The notes under the pieces were generated by a model, which was not told the DNA's origin, did not search any database, and was given only the letters and a program-made list of their open reading frames with translations. DNA of 64,000 nt, taken from the NCBI GenBank assembly GCA_963576725.1, contig OY755242.1, forward strand, positions 3,489,593-3,553,592. Direction: 5' to 3'. Position 1 is the stretch's first letter. Every line of letters begins with the position of its first letter. Source of the DNA: Azorinus chamasolen. Its lineage: Eukaryota; Mollusca; Bivalvia; Cardiida; Solecurtidae. The position numbers were made by a program, and so were the translations under genes. Shown in pieces: positions 42,991 through 54,462 of the stretch.

Positions 42991-45900
42991 CTAGAATTCT
43001 AAACTCTGTCGTGACAGACGACTCCGGCACCGACGGTTTGTCCTCTGTGTCTCCCCAGCGGTCCAGGATTTAGACTTGGCCCGAAAATGGCGCAAGTCAT
43101 CCACGTGTTCCTCGTGCAGCATAGGCATGTAACTGTCTGGGTCACAGAGTTTCTGAAATAGAAACATATTACACAATTTCAAATACGGTAAATAAAATAT
43201 CTTTGCATAAATATATATTATTTAGTTTATTTCCAGTGTGCGGACTCAGTCCTTTCCTTCATATAAACGTGTTTTCACGCATTTGCAAACAGAGTAGGCC
43301 ATGATCAAGGTCGGCTATGTTTGCTTTTGACATAGATCTGATTCTATAGCATTTGTCAAAGCAAAACAACCAATGAAAAGTTTACAATAATAGAATTAAT
43401 GAATATTCACGATGTGGTTATTTCTGATGTAAACACATGAAATTGTTAGTTATATATTGTTTTAGCAACTTATCAGTATAGGACTGGGTATCATCGATAT
43501 ATGTATTTAACATCTTACATACGCCTTTCTGCTCATTTGCAAACTGTTTTAGGAGCCGTCGGATTAGGGATATAATACTATTATGATTCTACAGTCCCTG
43601 CCATAGTCAAACCTTCTTGTGGCCATGTGCAAGTATAACAAATAATCCCATTCATATCCATGATGGATTGCATGATATTCATGGAGCAAAAAAATCCGTT
43701 TTCATTGTTTTTCTAATTCCCGTCAGTTCAGGGTCTGTCCTGTCTGATTATGAAATATTACAGATCTGATTCATTAACCATATGGGACTTCCCTGTTATC
43801 GCAAATTACTTTTTATTGAAATAAATAGCGTGACACTGTACTAACCTTATGTTGTCCATAGAAAACTTTGTAACCACCATCCAACAGGTAGACTTCCGGA
43901 AAGTTCAAGCTCGGGTAGTTGTCCTTGTTCAGTTCGCGGTCCTGACTCCTCAAGAAACGATACCTGCAGATAATAAATAAAATTGATATACTCGGAATAT
44001 ATATAAGAAATAGGATAAGAACTGTACGATGCATTGTGATAATACAATCTGATTTACATTCAATATATGCCCTGTATTAAAACACACACATTTCATAAGC
44101 AAATTTGTATTGAACAAAACGAATGCTGCCATGTTTGCCATACATTTATTAGTGCATTGTTAGTATGTAGGTTGCTAGATTTTTGCCAATAGTTTCTAAA
44201 AAGTTAGATCACGAATCGAGGTCACTTAAACATGTACCAGGTCCGTATGTAAGCAGGCATGGTCAACAGTGATGTATGTGTAAAATTCAGTCGATAATTA
44301 TTTAAGAAACATTGTGGAAAACGTTTGTTGTACAATTAATTCAACTTACATTTTTGGACCCCTTTCAGATGAGAACTCGCAATGGAAGATCAGCACGTGC
44401 TTCTTCTCTGACGTCACTGGGATCCTGAGTAGCGATTGGACGGCGTCCTTGGTGTACATGTTGATGGCTCCTTTGATGTGTCCTCCCTCAAACTCATACG
44501 GGTATCTACAGTCTACGACGGTCACTTTCTCTAATTCGTCAGCAAAATTTCCAGTTAGAACCTCAGCCATAGTGTCACAGGAAATAGACTTGAGATCGCT
44601 GTGCTTGCCAGGAATTGTGGGAAGGCAGTAGTCACGTGATCCATCGGCGATGAGATCTTTCTCTGTTGTCAAGCGGTCTACTGCATCTATGACGGTGGTC
44701 TGCTGTAACGAAACGAAACGAAAACCCATAAAAACAAATGCAAAATATGAATACAAAATACATGAACGCGAGAGTGAAAATCATTATCATTATTCTTAAA
44801 TTGTACATTACAAGGCGCCCAACAACGTATCTCTGACATAACTCTCTTACAAAACATTGTTAATGTAAGAAAATGTTCGGCCAATCTAATAGTGGTACTC
44901 GTATTCTACATCTTTAATGTGCAAAACGAGCAATTATCCTTACAATGTACTCAGTCTGGTTGGGTATATTGTGTCTTACCTCAATATCGATTGATGAAGA
45001 TTCTGTTTCAACTTGTTTGAGTCTTTTGTTCGTCGGACTGTTTTCAGCTTCATCCTCGTCAGCTGGACGTTTTCCACAAAACAAGCTCCTCCTGACTTCA
45101 GCTGACGTCTTTCTGTGGTGACTCTTTCTTGAAGGCAGTTCGATCTGAAATTCAAAAATATAAAGATTTTTATTAATATAATTATTTAAAATCATCAATA
45201 TTTAAATTTAACCAATTATTCAAACAATTGTAATGCCACAGTAGTGAATTGGTACATGCAGCTTGATAATACGTGTTTTTATTTATTTATTTGTATCAAC
45301 AACTCTGGTAGACAACTCAAAACGCCGCTTCGATTTGAATACGACATGGCTCAAACTGTTCCGTTCTAAATTGAATGTCAGCAAAACCGGTCCTTAGCGG
45401 CCACTGTAAGAAAACACATAATGATTTAAAAGGGGTGGCTTATAATGCAGAGCGAAAGTAATGGATATTTGGTATTTTAATACAGTAGAAATGCCAATTA
45501 AAACTTGATTTTCAAAAATCCATGGACCGAAGCAAAAATTAGCTGGATGCATTCGTCGATCATCGTTTGAAGTGCGTTAAGTTCTAAAACGTATTGATGT
45601 TTATAGCTCACAGTATTAACAAACTTACCGACAGATCAGCACCAGACACAAAGCCGGAATCGGTGGACATGTCAGCCTTTCCATACGGTGTTAGAACTGC
45701 CTCTATCTCAGCCTCGTTCCACAGGTCCAGACCGGAACTGATGACAGGGAAATCCTCGATGTCATCAAACAAGCGCATGCTGCAAACATAATAATACAAC
45801 TTAATAAAAGACAGTGCAATTTGTTTTCAGTAAAGCCTGTTTTAATAAGTTTCTGTTTGCGTAATTTCTTTTTTATAGTTACCATGGTAACAGGTGTAAG

Positions 45901-46321
45901 AATGTCTGTGTACAGTAAGAATGTTACTATTTATTCAGTGCTTATTCATGTAAGATAAAATGTCAGCATGGATAAGGATTAGCTAATTACACTAGCAAAG
46001 AGTGTGGCATCTTGATCTAGGTCTACTATGTTTGCAAATGCATTATATACGCATCTAATGGGTAATATATTACAACATAGATACCCGTAATACCGGTGGA
46101 GAGGAAACTGGGACTGGCTGTCCGTATATTTAATATGATTAGGATACCAAACAGGGCAGACCCTGATCAGACGGCGCGTATAGGAGCTCTCTGACTTCGG
46201 TCTACTCTGTTTTCAAATGTGCGAACACACGTTTATATGAAGTAGGATTACCTACAGAAGGGTGTAATACTGTTTGAGTTTAAAATGAACACTGCACACA
46301 TACATACCGTAGAGAAGACAT
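42991..46321 (-). CDS. cdc25: CDC25 dual-specificity phosphatase, tandem copy 2
   Basis: Exons (minus strand): 46321-46308, 45779-45629, 45144-44980, 44702-44350, 43963-43846, 43152-42991. The sizes are identical to those of copy 1, again giving 320 residues, all introns GT-AG. Start [20 protein letters not shown]. The N-terminus has the LTPYG site and DSGFVS (still DSGxxS); exon 3 has [20 protein letters not shown], adding a Ser after two Arg that copy 1 lacks. The catalytic part is intact: [39 protein letters not shown] (C218, R224), and [11 protein letters not shown] near the end. It differs from copy 3 at about a dozen residues (for example GNFADE versus GKFADE, LLRIP versus LLQIP). AATAAA on the minus strand lies at 42,831-42,826. 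The exon 4 acceptor is the CAGCAG pair. No damage seen, so it is presumably expressed. Confidence 0.95.
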
Positions 46322-46429
46322 CCTTGCACAATGTAGATCCAGATAACTATGACTATAGATTTAGTACTGTTGTGTTGAGATACGAGTGTATGGATAAAGA
46401 ATGATACACCACACCGTGGCCCGTCCGTT

Positions 46430-46700
46430 TATATATTCAATTTGAGGAAGTCGTCCAAACTCGCTAATTACAGAGTTGTAATTAACACCCAGTTTGTTGG
46501 AGTAAATAATGGTCCAGTGCCACAGGTCGGAGAGTCACTCGGGATGTACAAGCCAATTACCACAGCCTGGAAGTAAATTGAGGTGTTTGGTCCAATCCCG
46601 GCTTGTCTGACAAGGTCCTGATTGTAATCTAGGCTAGCATGTCACAGTAAGTGATTTCCATCTCTTCCGACATTTTGTCACAGTTTTGTTGACTTTGAAA
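46430..46700 (-). promoter_or_regulatory. Promoter of cdc25 copy 2
   Basis: TATATAAACGGACGGG on the minus strand (TATA at about 46,446-46,438), about 120 bp before the ATG. Inverted CCAAT boxes at 46,553 and 46,592; the third position (46,514) reads CCAGT, so the 39-bp ladder has lost one rung compared with copy 1. Confidence 0.8.
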
Positions 46701-46969
46701 TTAAATATTGATAAGGATCTGAAATGGAGTAAAATTGAAATATTTATCTTGCATTTGCGAAATATGTACACAATTAAAGAAAGACAATAATGTTTAAAAC
46801 AGCACGTACTTTGTTTTCATTTATTTGACGGTTGCGTTAATAAAGTAAAAAGAAAATAAACACAAAGTATTTTAAAACCATCGCAGACCGACATACAAAG
46901 TAACTGTTAATTCTGTATCGGTTAGAAATTCCCAACATTTAAATGTCAACAAAGTTCTTCTTCTTCTTT

Positions 46970-47404
46970 TTCTTCCTCTTCTTCTTCCCTCTTCACCTTC
47001 TTCTCTACTTCTTTTTTATCACTATTATCATAATATTCTACAATTATATTACAAAATAATTTCTGTATTTATGCGTAGTATTAGTATACTGTTTAAACGC
47101 GGTTAGTTATTACTAGACAATAGCATGATCTGGATCCACACTTGAACCATGCTCTAACTGAAACTCACTCAAAATGGTAGAGGTTAATTCAGATCCATAT
47201 GCATCTAACATTGATAAGAAAAAATATATATCAAATCTAATTCGTGGCACTTGACAAGTTTACAGTGTGACAAAGCATGTTCGGTTACTTTATTCTTGAG
47301 TTCAAAGATTGTTTTAGCATGGGATTGATTAGATATGATGTTACACAGATAAAATGTCAACAAAACATGACATGCTTTTTCTGTCAGATAACATCTTTCC
47401 ATGG
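46970..47404. other. Conserved distal 5' block of cdc25 copy 2
   Basis: CTTCTT-rich run then the same ~285-bp block as at 29.93 kb (GACAATAGCATGATCTGGAT, TTTATTCTTGAGTTCAAAGA). A minus-strand frame spans it here and in copy 3 but is broken in copy 1, and changes show no codon bias, so it is treated as non-coding. Confidence 0.7.
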
Positions 47405-47820
47405 TTAAAGGGGAAGTCCCTACAATCGACGCGTTATAAAAATGCTTAAAATATACAAAACTCATTTATTTATATGCTGAAAAATGGTATATATCAAATA
47501 AACGTTGAAAATGGCAAAACATCCATGTATTTGATATCTTTACCCGATGTTTCAGTTTTATTCGTGATGGGTTTTAGTTTCGTATCTGTTCGCACTTTTC
47601 GGGTGTCTCCGGCCACTTCCGAGAAAAGCTGTTACGTAAACAATGGAGGGATCGGGTGATCATCGGCAATATGCGGAAAATTTGAACGGAAAAGGCCGAT
47701 AATATTTTGTTGTAGAACAAAAATTATAAGTATTAATGAATCGAATGATTGAGCATAACAAATACCAATTTTAATGCTATTATTGAAAATATGCGTTCAT
47801 TGTAGGGACTTCCTCTTTAA
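47405..47820. mobile_element. TTAA-target TIR element, ~412 bp, private to arm 1
   Basis: TTAA, then AGGGGAAGTCCCTACAATCG at the left; right end ATTGTAGGGACTTCCTCT then TTAA. Arm 2 has a single uninterrupted TTAA at 58,441-58,444 in the same context (CTTTCCAT before it, ATGCA-CATACTTTATATATAA after it). No hairpin core and no transposase; a 61-codon frame inside has no known motif. Confidence 0.9.
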
Positions 47821-47944
47821 GCATGCAGCATACTTTATATATAATATTATTTGGGTGACTCCATGGTTACTATAATACGTATACAAAATTATATATACAA
47901 AGTAACCATGCCATTCATATTTGAATTACAAAGGACTAAACATA

Positions 47945-48145
47945 TACAGTAAAACCTCTCTAAACCGGAATTCTAGTTGAGAAGAATTTCGATATTTGTA
48001 GGCAGGTGGCTGCTTAATGCAGAGTGAAAGTCATGCAGAAAGCTGCTCTTTCTGCATGACTTTCACCCTGCATTAAGCTGCCACCTGTTTCCAAGACCGA
48101 TAGTTATACTAAATTTAACGTCCGGTTTAGAGAGGTTTTACTGTA
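47945..48145. mobile_element. TA-flanked hairpin MITE, family A
   Basis: TACAGTAAAACCTCTCTAAA to TTTAGAGAGGTTTTACTGTA, the cleanest family A ends in the window. Hairpin arms are GAGTGAAAGTCATGCAGAAA and complement. Not found at the corresponding place in arm 2 (about 58.52 kb), though the local alignment there also has another gap. Confidence 0.9.
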
Positions 48146-48339
48146 TTACAATATTAATCTAAACGCATGTGTATGATTGTAAACATGAAGAGACTCTAAT
48201 ACAGACTATACACAGTGTTGAAGCATTCCAAAAATTATATTTGGAAACCTTTATCCCGTTTATATGTACGCCACTCTAAGCTAAGAGGAATGTTTGGCCG
48301 TGACAAAAACTGTAGAATCGTATCTGTATTATATCATGA

Positions 48340-49358
48340 GTAAAAAGAGCAGATCCTGATCAGACGGCTGGGACAGGAGCCGTCTGATCTGGGTCTACTG
48401 GGTCTGCAAAGAAACGGTATGGTTTGTAGACCTATGGGAGCCGTCTGATCAGGGTCTGCTCTGTTTTGCTTATGATAAATATAGATATGACTATGTATTA
48501 TCTGTCATGGCCAACATTTCATGAACAGAACAATATTTTTTTTATTTAGACTTGTACATAATACATCGTCTTTACATACATATATACAACCATTACAACT
48601 GTCATGTGTCCATTTCGTCCATATGCCAATATAAAATTGACGTCATGATTGCGTGCATGAATAGTCGTGAAATAAAGGTTCAAAGGATGAATTATAATTA
48701 TCCTAAAACGTCAGACAAACCTGTCAGTCTATAACCGTTATTTGTTTTGCCATATTCATTCAAATGATCTGCATGGATAATAACTAAAATTATTTTTCAC
48801 TAAGCTAACTAAACCGTGTTTGCTAAGGGTTTAAAAATACAGTAGAATTAAATTAACCCTTCCTTTCATATAAACGCTTTTCGCAAACAGGGTAGATCCA
48901 GATCTGAGTTAACAGTTTATACCAATACCAAACATCATGTGTACATATGCCATTATATTTAAAGTCTAGCTAATAAAGACTGGTGATGTCATTATTTCTT
49001 AGGTGAATATTCAACAGGTAAACGGTTAAGCAACCACCAACATGACTAAACCTGCTTGTCTTTAATGCAGGTCGTTAGTCATTGGGCGAAAATTATATTG
49101 AGAGTTTAATGCATAACCTTGTATCCTGCATCAATTTACTACTGGCTTATGAAATACTGTAGATCTGGTGCCATGGTTTCTGTTACGGCCAAACTCCTGT
49201 GATCATATATCTTTATGAAAGTTCAGCTGATTAATACTGAGGTCCAGATAAGATGTGAAGAGACGATTCTAAAGAGTGGTCATAGCATACGGTTTGGTGT
49301 AGAAATGACGGTTTTAGTATTTGTGTACGCACATTTATCTGTTGTTCTGTTAATATGC
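48340..49358. other. MITE relics, no gene
   Basis: Two family 1-type hairpins lie side by side at 48,345-48,475 (GATCAGACGGCTGGGACAGG ... and TATGGGAGCCGTCTGATCAG). A decayed family 1b copy covers about 48,855-49,030 and a diverged unit of the 24.4-kb repeat lies at 49,265-49,310. A LINE-like tail (GAACAGAACAATATTTTTTT) is at 48,520. Confidence 0.55.
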
Positions 49359-49415
49359 CAAGTTTGACGGGGTAACGTATATCATATTATGGTATACGTT
49401 ACCCCGTCCAACTTG
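49359..49415. repeat. 57-bp palindrome
   Basis: CAAGTTTGACGGGGTAACGT AT and the matching ATACGTTACCCCGTCCAACTTG, arms about 22 bp with one mismatch. Confidence 0.85.
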
Positions 49416-49676
49416 AAGTTTAGAACCAATCCAGTTGTCAAGTATCAGGGGACACGACCGACAAGTATATGGCGGTAAAAGCATTGGCATAACTTGGTTC
49501 TCGAAAAAAGGCAGATCCTAATTAGATAGTTCCTCCATGAGATCCCTGACCTAGTCTGCACTATCGGCATATGCCCTACGCATGGAATCGCTGGGACTAT
49601 TCAATATTTGCAGAGAACAATTACCGAAGGTATAGTGTTGACCTGGCAATCACCCTAATCACTCTAATGAGAACCA

Positions 49677-49850
49677 TAACACATTTCATCATACTGGCGG
49701 CTTTTGACGCCTCTTTAAAAGTCACTTTTTGAAACCATTGATCTCAATCGTGTCAAAACTATGCAATTCTAAAAAAATCCCTTTTCTGGTAAATACTTCT
49801 TTTCAGTTTATTTGTTTAAAGAGCTTAGCGTATGAGGTTGAGAAAAAGAA
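49677..49850 (+). mobile_element. Partial family 2 TTAA MITE
   Basis: GGCTTTTGACGCCTCTTTAA AAGTCAC and CTTTTCAGTTTATTTGTTTA flank a missing hairpin; ends decayed. Confidence 0.55.
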
Positions 49851-49959
49851 TCGCATATACGAACAGCATTGTCAAGATGAGAGTACATGTAAATAAACGT
49901 CTCATTAGGATCGGACAATTAGTCAATAATTTATGAAATGATTGGTGGATTAGGTTATA

Positions 49960-50640
49960 GATTCAGTAGATTCAGATCAGTACATTGTAACTATCAAATG
50001 TGTAGTTTATGGAAATTTTCTTAACTGTTTCCTAAAATGTTAATCTATGTCAAATCAGTTGCCCAGTTAGTAGCTAATTTGTCTAGGTACGATGATGTCT
50101 GCTATAAATGTACAAATGATTGCAATATGATTGTGTAATTTAACAGATCATTTTATTTTAGATTGTCCAATGACATGAGCAGTAAGGCAAAACATGTTAG
50201 ATGGTAGTGTTCGCCTGTTTGGGCAGCAAGTTGGTAATTGTATTATTGCCCTTGACCGATCAGTGTATGTTAATACACTACTAGGTGTATATCATCCGGA
50301 AATTGAACTGTCACTTCCGGTTGAAAGATGTTACAACGATTTGTTAAAATTTCTTTTCAAGCATGTACATTACATTTGCAAGGTTGGCAGTCTGCGGAAT
50401 CAACGTTGAGTCGATTCAGCAACTCTGTAGTTGTCGTTGTATATCATATGTAAGCAAGTTTGTTACTACATGTATGTGGTCTTGTATACTCTCTGTATTT
50501 CGTTTCGATCAGATACATGACACATGCATTTAGGTTGAATGTTACTACTATATTGTGTAGAATCTCGCTCTAAAGTTGATATTTACCAGCCATTCTTTGT
50601 ACATTTGTTTCGTATATACTTTCAAAGAAATCTTTACAGG
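49960..50640 (+). mobile_element. LINE 3' fragment A (ORF2 end plus 3' UTR), decayed
   Basis: Matches the last ~460 bp of the ORF of fragment B (TCAAATGTGTAGTTTATGGA, GATGATGTCTGCTATAAATG, GTTGGCAGTCTGCGGAATCA). It has in-frame stops (LWKFS then stop) and a small insertion. From about 50,410 it runs into a 3' UTR absent from fragment B. It ends abruptly where fragment B begins. Confidence 0.85.
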
Positions 50641-51880
50641 TTATGCTGAACGAATGTTACCGCTATTCTTGTCTTTGGAGATATCAGTATAACCCTAGTA
50701 AATGTGGAGTACTGGTTTTTGCTTGTAAGCAAAAAAGGCAGAGCTATAATAATGTGACCTCTTTCTACCTTGGGACTGATGTGTTACCAACAGTGCAGAC
50801 CTACAAGCATCTAGGTGTTCTATTCGAAGGGAATAATAAATCTCATGCTCTTATTAAGGAATCTTGTAACAAGATAAGGGGTACATTCTTTAGTTTGACA
50901 AATTATGGTTTTAACGACGATGGCTTACAACCTACCAGTTGTAAGCGTATATACAGTGCTGTAGTTATTCCTAAAGCTTTATACGGATGTGAATGTTGGC
51001 CACCGTTAAGTAAAACTGAGTTACTGCTACTTGAGCGAGCCCATCGTTTATGCTTAAAATACATACAGGGTTTCAGTTCAAGGACCAGTAAAGACTGCGC
51101 TTTAAGCATGATTGACTGCCTACCTATTGCCTTGGAAATAGAGCGGAGGAAACTTACCCTTTTAGGCCAGTTATGCAGGTTAGAAGCTGATTGTGCTGTA
51201 AAACAAATGTTTTTATTTAGATTAAGTTCATACTTTTTAAGCAAAGTTAAGCTTGGGTTTATGCCGGATATAGACCAGATACTGATTAAATATGGTTTGA
51301 GACATTTCATAGTGCAATATTTAAATGAAAGATCTTTTCCTAGTAAGGATTGTTGGAATCGCACGATTAAAAGAGCGATGAGAAATTCCTATGTTTTAGA
51401 CTGGAATACTCGCACATCTGTTGAGAGATTTGGTAGATTTAGATCTGTTCATTGTAACTACATGTATCAAATGTGTAGTTTATGGAAATTCTCTCAACTG
51501 TTTCCTAAAATGTTAATCTATGTCAAGTCAGTTGCTCAGTTAGTAGCTTATTTGTCTAGATACGATGATGTCTGCTATAAATGTACACACGATTGCAATA
51601 TGTGTAATTTAACAGATCATCTTATTTTAGATTGTCCAATGACATTAGCAGTAAGACAAAACATGTTAGATGGTATCGTTAGCCTGTTTGGGCATCAAGT
51701 TGGTAATTGTATTATATCCCTTGACCGATCAGCGTATGTTAATACACTATTAGATGTATATCATCCAGATGTTGAACTGTCACTTCCGGTTGAAAGATGT
51801 TATAACGATTTGTTAAAATTTCTTTTCAGACATGTACATTATGTTTGCAAGGTTGGCAGTCTACAGAGTCAACGCTATGT
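50641..51880 (+). mobile_element. LINE ORF2 C-terminal half, fragment B, open frame
   Basis: A continuous 413-codon frame from just after the reverse-transcriptase catalytic region. It contains NPSKCGVLVFACKQKRQSYN (the KxGVLVF block), TYKHLGVLFE, VVIPKALYGCECWPPLSKTE, LLLLERAHRLCLKYIQG, and a Cys-rich end CYKCTHDCNMCNLTDHLILD CP. This layout is typical of non-LTR element ORF2. Palm motifs (YADD) are missing: it is 5'-truncated. The open frame continues for about 14 artefactual codons past 51,880 into the duplicated flank. Confidence 0.9.
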
Positions 51881-52503
51881 CGACTTCTATGGGAGTCGTC
51901 TGAGCAGGGTCGGTTCTGTTTAGTTTTGACGTGATATAGATCTGCTTCTACAACTTTCTTCCCTTCTCTTTGCCGCCATGGTCTCATTACAGTAGAACCT
52001 GTCTTAAGCGGTCATTCATTTAATAGAAGCTGATTTTAGGACGAAAGATATCCAAATAACACTAGACGCATTGTTTTACTTTTGTTCTGTATTATGCAAC
52101 AATCTGTACCCGTAAGGTACCTGTATTCGTGCATTTCTGCATTACTTTTGCCATACATTAGGCAACCACCTTGTTTTCAGACTGAATAAATATATGGTCG
52201 CTTATGACAGGTTCTGTTGTATGCAGATGTGTAGAATTTAACTCTCTTGTCCAAAACTATTTCTAACGGCTTCCATTTCATTGCATAGATAATCACGAGT
52301 GTTTTAGCAAGCTAACAAAGCTAGTTATATTTCTGACCACAATAGCAGCTGAATGTTCAAAGTTGAATGATTCGTCATGATGGAGCGTAGGAATGGGTGC
52401 ATTCAGAAGTGTTAAAGACCATGCAGATTCTGGTTATAGGGTGTCACACCCTCTGCACTGTTTTTCACAATTCTGAATGCTCCCGTTTTCTACATCCAAT
52501 GGG

Positions 52504-52752
52504 TTAACCCTTTCCTTCATATAAACGTGTTTTCACGCATTTGCAAACAGAGTAGACCCAGATCAGACGGCTCCTAGTGGGGCCGTCTGATCAGGGTCTA
52601 CTGTGTTTGCTCATAGAATTTGATATATCTGTTTCCTCACTTTCTAAAATGGCTACAATGTACCACCTTCCATAATTCATTGTAACTTTTTTTCCGTGAA
52701 TATGCAGTAGGTACTGAAATTTGTAATAAACATAGAACAGGGAAAGGATTAA
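52504..52752 (+). mobile_element. TTAA hairpin MITE, family 1, private to arm 2
   Basis: TTAACCCTTTCCTTCATATA to CATAGAACAGGGAAAGGATTAA, hairpin AGACCCAGATCAGACGGCTC C nearly perfect. Arm 1 has the empty site: CATTGGGTTAAAACGTTTCC at 42,352-42,371 with one TTAA. Filled and empty sites differ by the element plus one TTAA. Confidence 0.95.
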
Positions 52753-53347
52753 AACGTTTCCATGAGCAAATTTCGATGGCTGTGGTGCGGAAGAACTATA
52801 CTCGGCGTCTTGTCGGGATCCAAACTGTTTGACATTAACCGGGTCCCTGTTGCATTTTCATGTAAAAATGATATCATATATATATATATTAGCTGACTTT
52901 TTATAATGGCATACGTAAACATGATATTTTGGTTGGTAGGCACACAGAGCAGACCCTGATCAGACGGCTGCTACAAGAACTTATGCACTTTGGTCTACTA
53001 TTTGTGTAAATGCGTGTACAATTGTTTACATAAGGAAAATGATTAAGCATGAGATGTGTTTATAAAACGGCCTACCACGTTTTTATACAGTCGTTTACGT
53101 TCCTATTTACATCGGGTATGAGAAACAACAACAGTATATCATATATATATCTTTAATTGTATAGAGTGTGTTCATTTATTGAAATGACTCTTAACAACTA
53201 CAATGAATTCAACAACAATCAATAACAATGTAAATATATGAAACAAATACAAAATAATAGCACGGTGTGTGTGCAGCACCTTTTAGAAGTTAGATATACT
53301 ATAATATTAGATATTTACATGATATGCGTACATAGTTAAGACGTTTA

Positions 53348-54429
53348 CTAGAATTCTAAACTCTGTCGTGACAGGCGACTCCGGCACCGACGGCTTGTCT
53401 TCTGTGTCTCCCCAGCGGTCCAGGATTTAGACTTGGCCCGAAAATGGCGCAAGTCATCCACATGTTCCTCGTGCAGCATAGGCATGTAACTGTCTGGGTC
53501 ACAGAGTTTCTGAAATAGAAACATATTACACAATTTCAAACACGGTAAATAAAATATATTTGCATAAATATATATTATTTAGGATATTTCCAGTGTGCGG
53601 ACTCAGTCCTTTCCTTCATATAAACGTGTTTTCACGCATTTGCAAACAGAGTAGGACAATGATCAAGGTCTGCTGTGTTTGCTTTTGACATAGATCTGAT
53701 TCTATAGCATTTGTCAAAGCAAAACAACCAATGAAAAGTTTACAATTATAAAATTAATGAATATTCACGATGTGGTTATTTCTGATGTAAACACAGGAAA
53801 TTGTTAGTTATATATTGTTTTAGCAACTTATCAGTATAGGGCTGGGTCTCATCGATATATGTATTTAACATCTTACATACGCCTTTCTGCTCATTTGCAA
53901 ACTGTTTTAGGAGCCGTCGGATTAGGGATATAATATTATTATGATTCTACAGTCCCTGCCATAGTCAAACCTTCTTGTGGCCATGTGCAAGTATAACAAA
54001 TAATCCCAATTTCTAATTCCCGTCAGTTCAGGGTCTGTCCTATCTGATCATGAAATATTATAGATCTGATTCATTAAGCATATGGGACTTCCCTGTTATC
54101 GCAAATTACTTTTTATTGAAATAAATAGCGTACCATTGTACTAACCATATGTTGTCCATAGAAAACTTTGTAACCACCATCCAACAGGTAGACTTCCGGA
54201 AAGTTCAATGTCGGGTAGTTGTCTTTGTTCAGTTCTCGGTCGTGACTCCTCAAGAAACGATACCTGCAGATAATAGATAAAATTGATATACTCGGAATAT
54301 ATATAAGAAATGGAATAAGAACTGTACGATGCATTGTAATGATATCATTTAATATATGCACTGTATTAAAACACACACATTGCATATTCAAATTTGTATT
54401 GATCAAAACAAATGGCTGCCATGTTCGCC

Positions 54430-54462
<33 letters not shown>

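Larger units (their letters stand above)
41739..48750. repeat. Recent segmental duplication, arm 1 (contains cdc25 copy 2)
   Basis: Near-identical text starts at CGACTTCTATGGGAGTCGTC (41,739) and matches the arm starting at 51,881. It covers the decayed MITE at 41.85 kb, the cdc25 gene, its promoter and the distal block, to about 48.75 kb. The offset grows from 10,142 bp at the start to about 11,020 bp at cdc25 exon 1, because each arm has its own insertions and deletions. Confidence 0.9.

Noticed and set aside
44314..44631. Plus-strand frame of 105 codons, repeated at 54,714-55,031 and 25,248-25,436
   Set aside because: It is the antisense shadow of cdc25 exon 4 and repeats only because the exon does.
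47205..47465. Conserved minus-strand frame shared by the distal blocks of cdc25 copies 2 and 3 (also 58,241-58,438)
   Set aside because: The homologous block in copy 1 has several stops, and differences between copies 2 and 3 do not favour synonymous positions, so the open frame is likely chance retained by recent duplication.
50903..51364. Minus-strand 153-codon frame
   Set aside because: Antisense to the LINE ORF2 fragment, no domain of its own.
51881..51923. Last ~14 codons of the LINE frame as genuine protein
   Set aside because: These codons come from the MITE arm across the duplication junction, not from the LINE.
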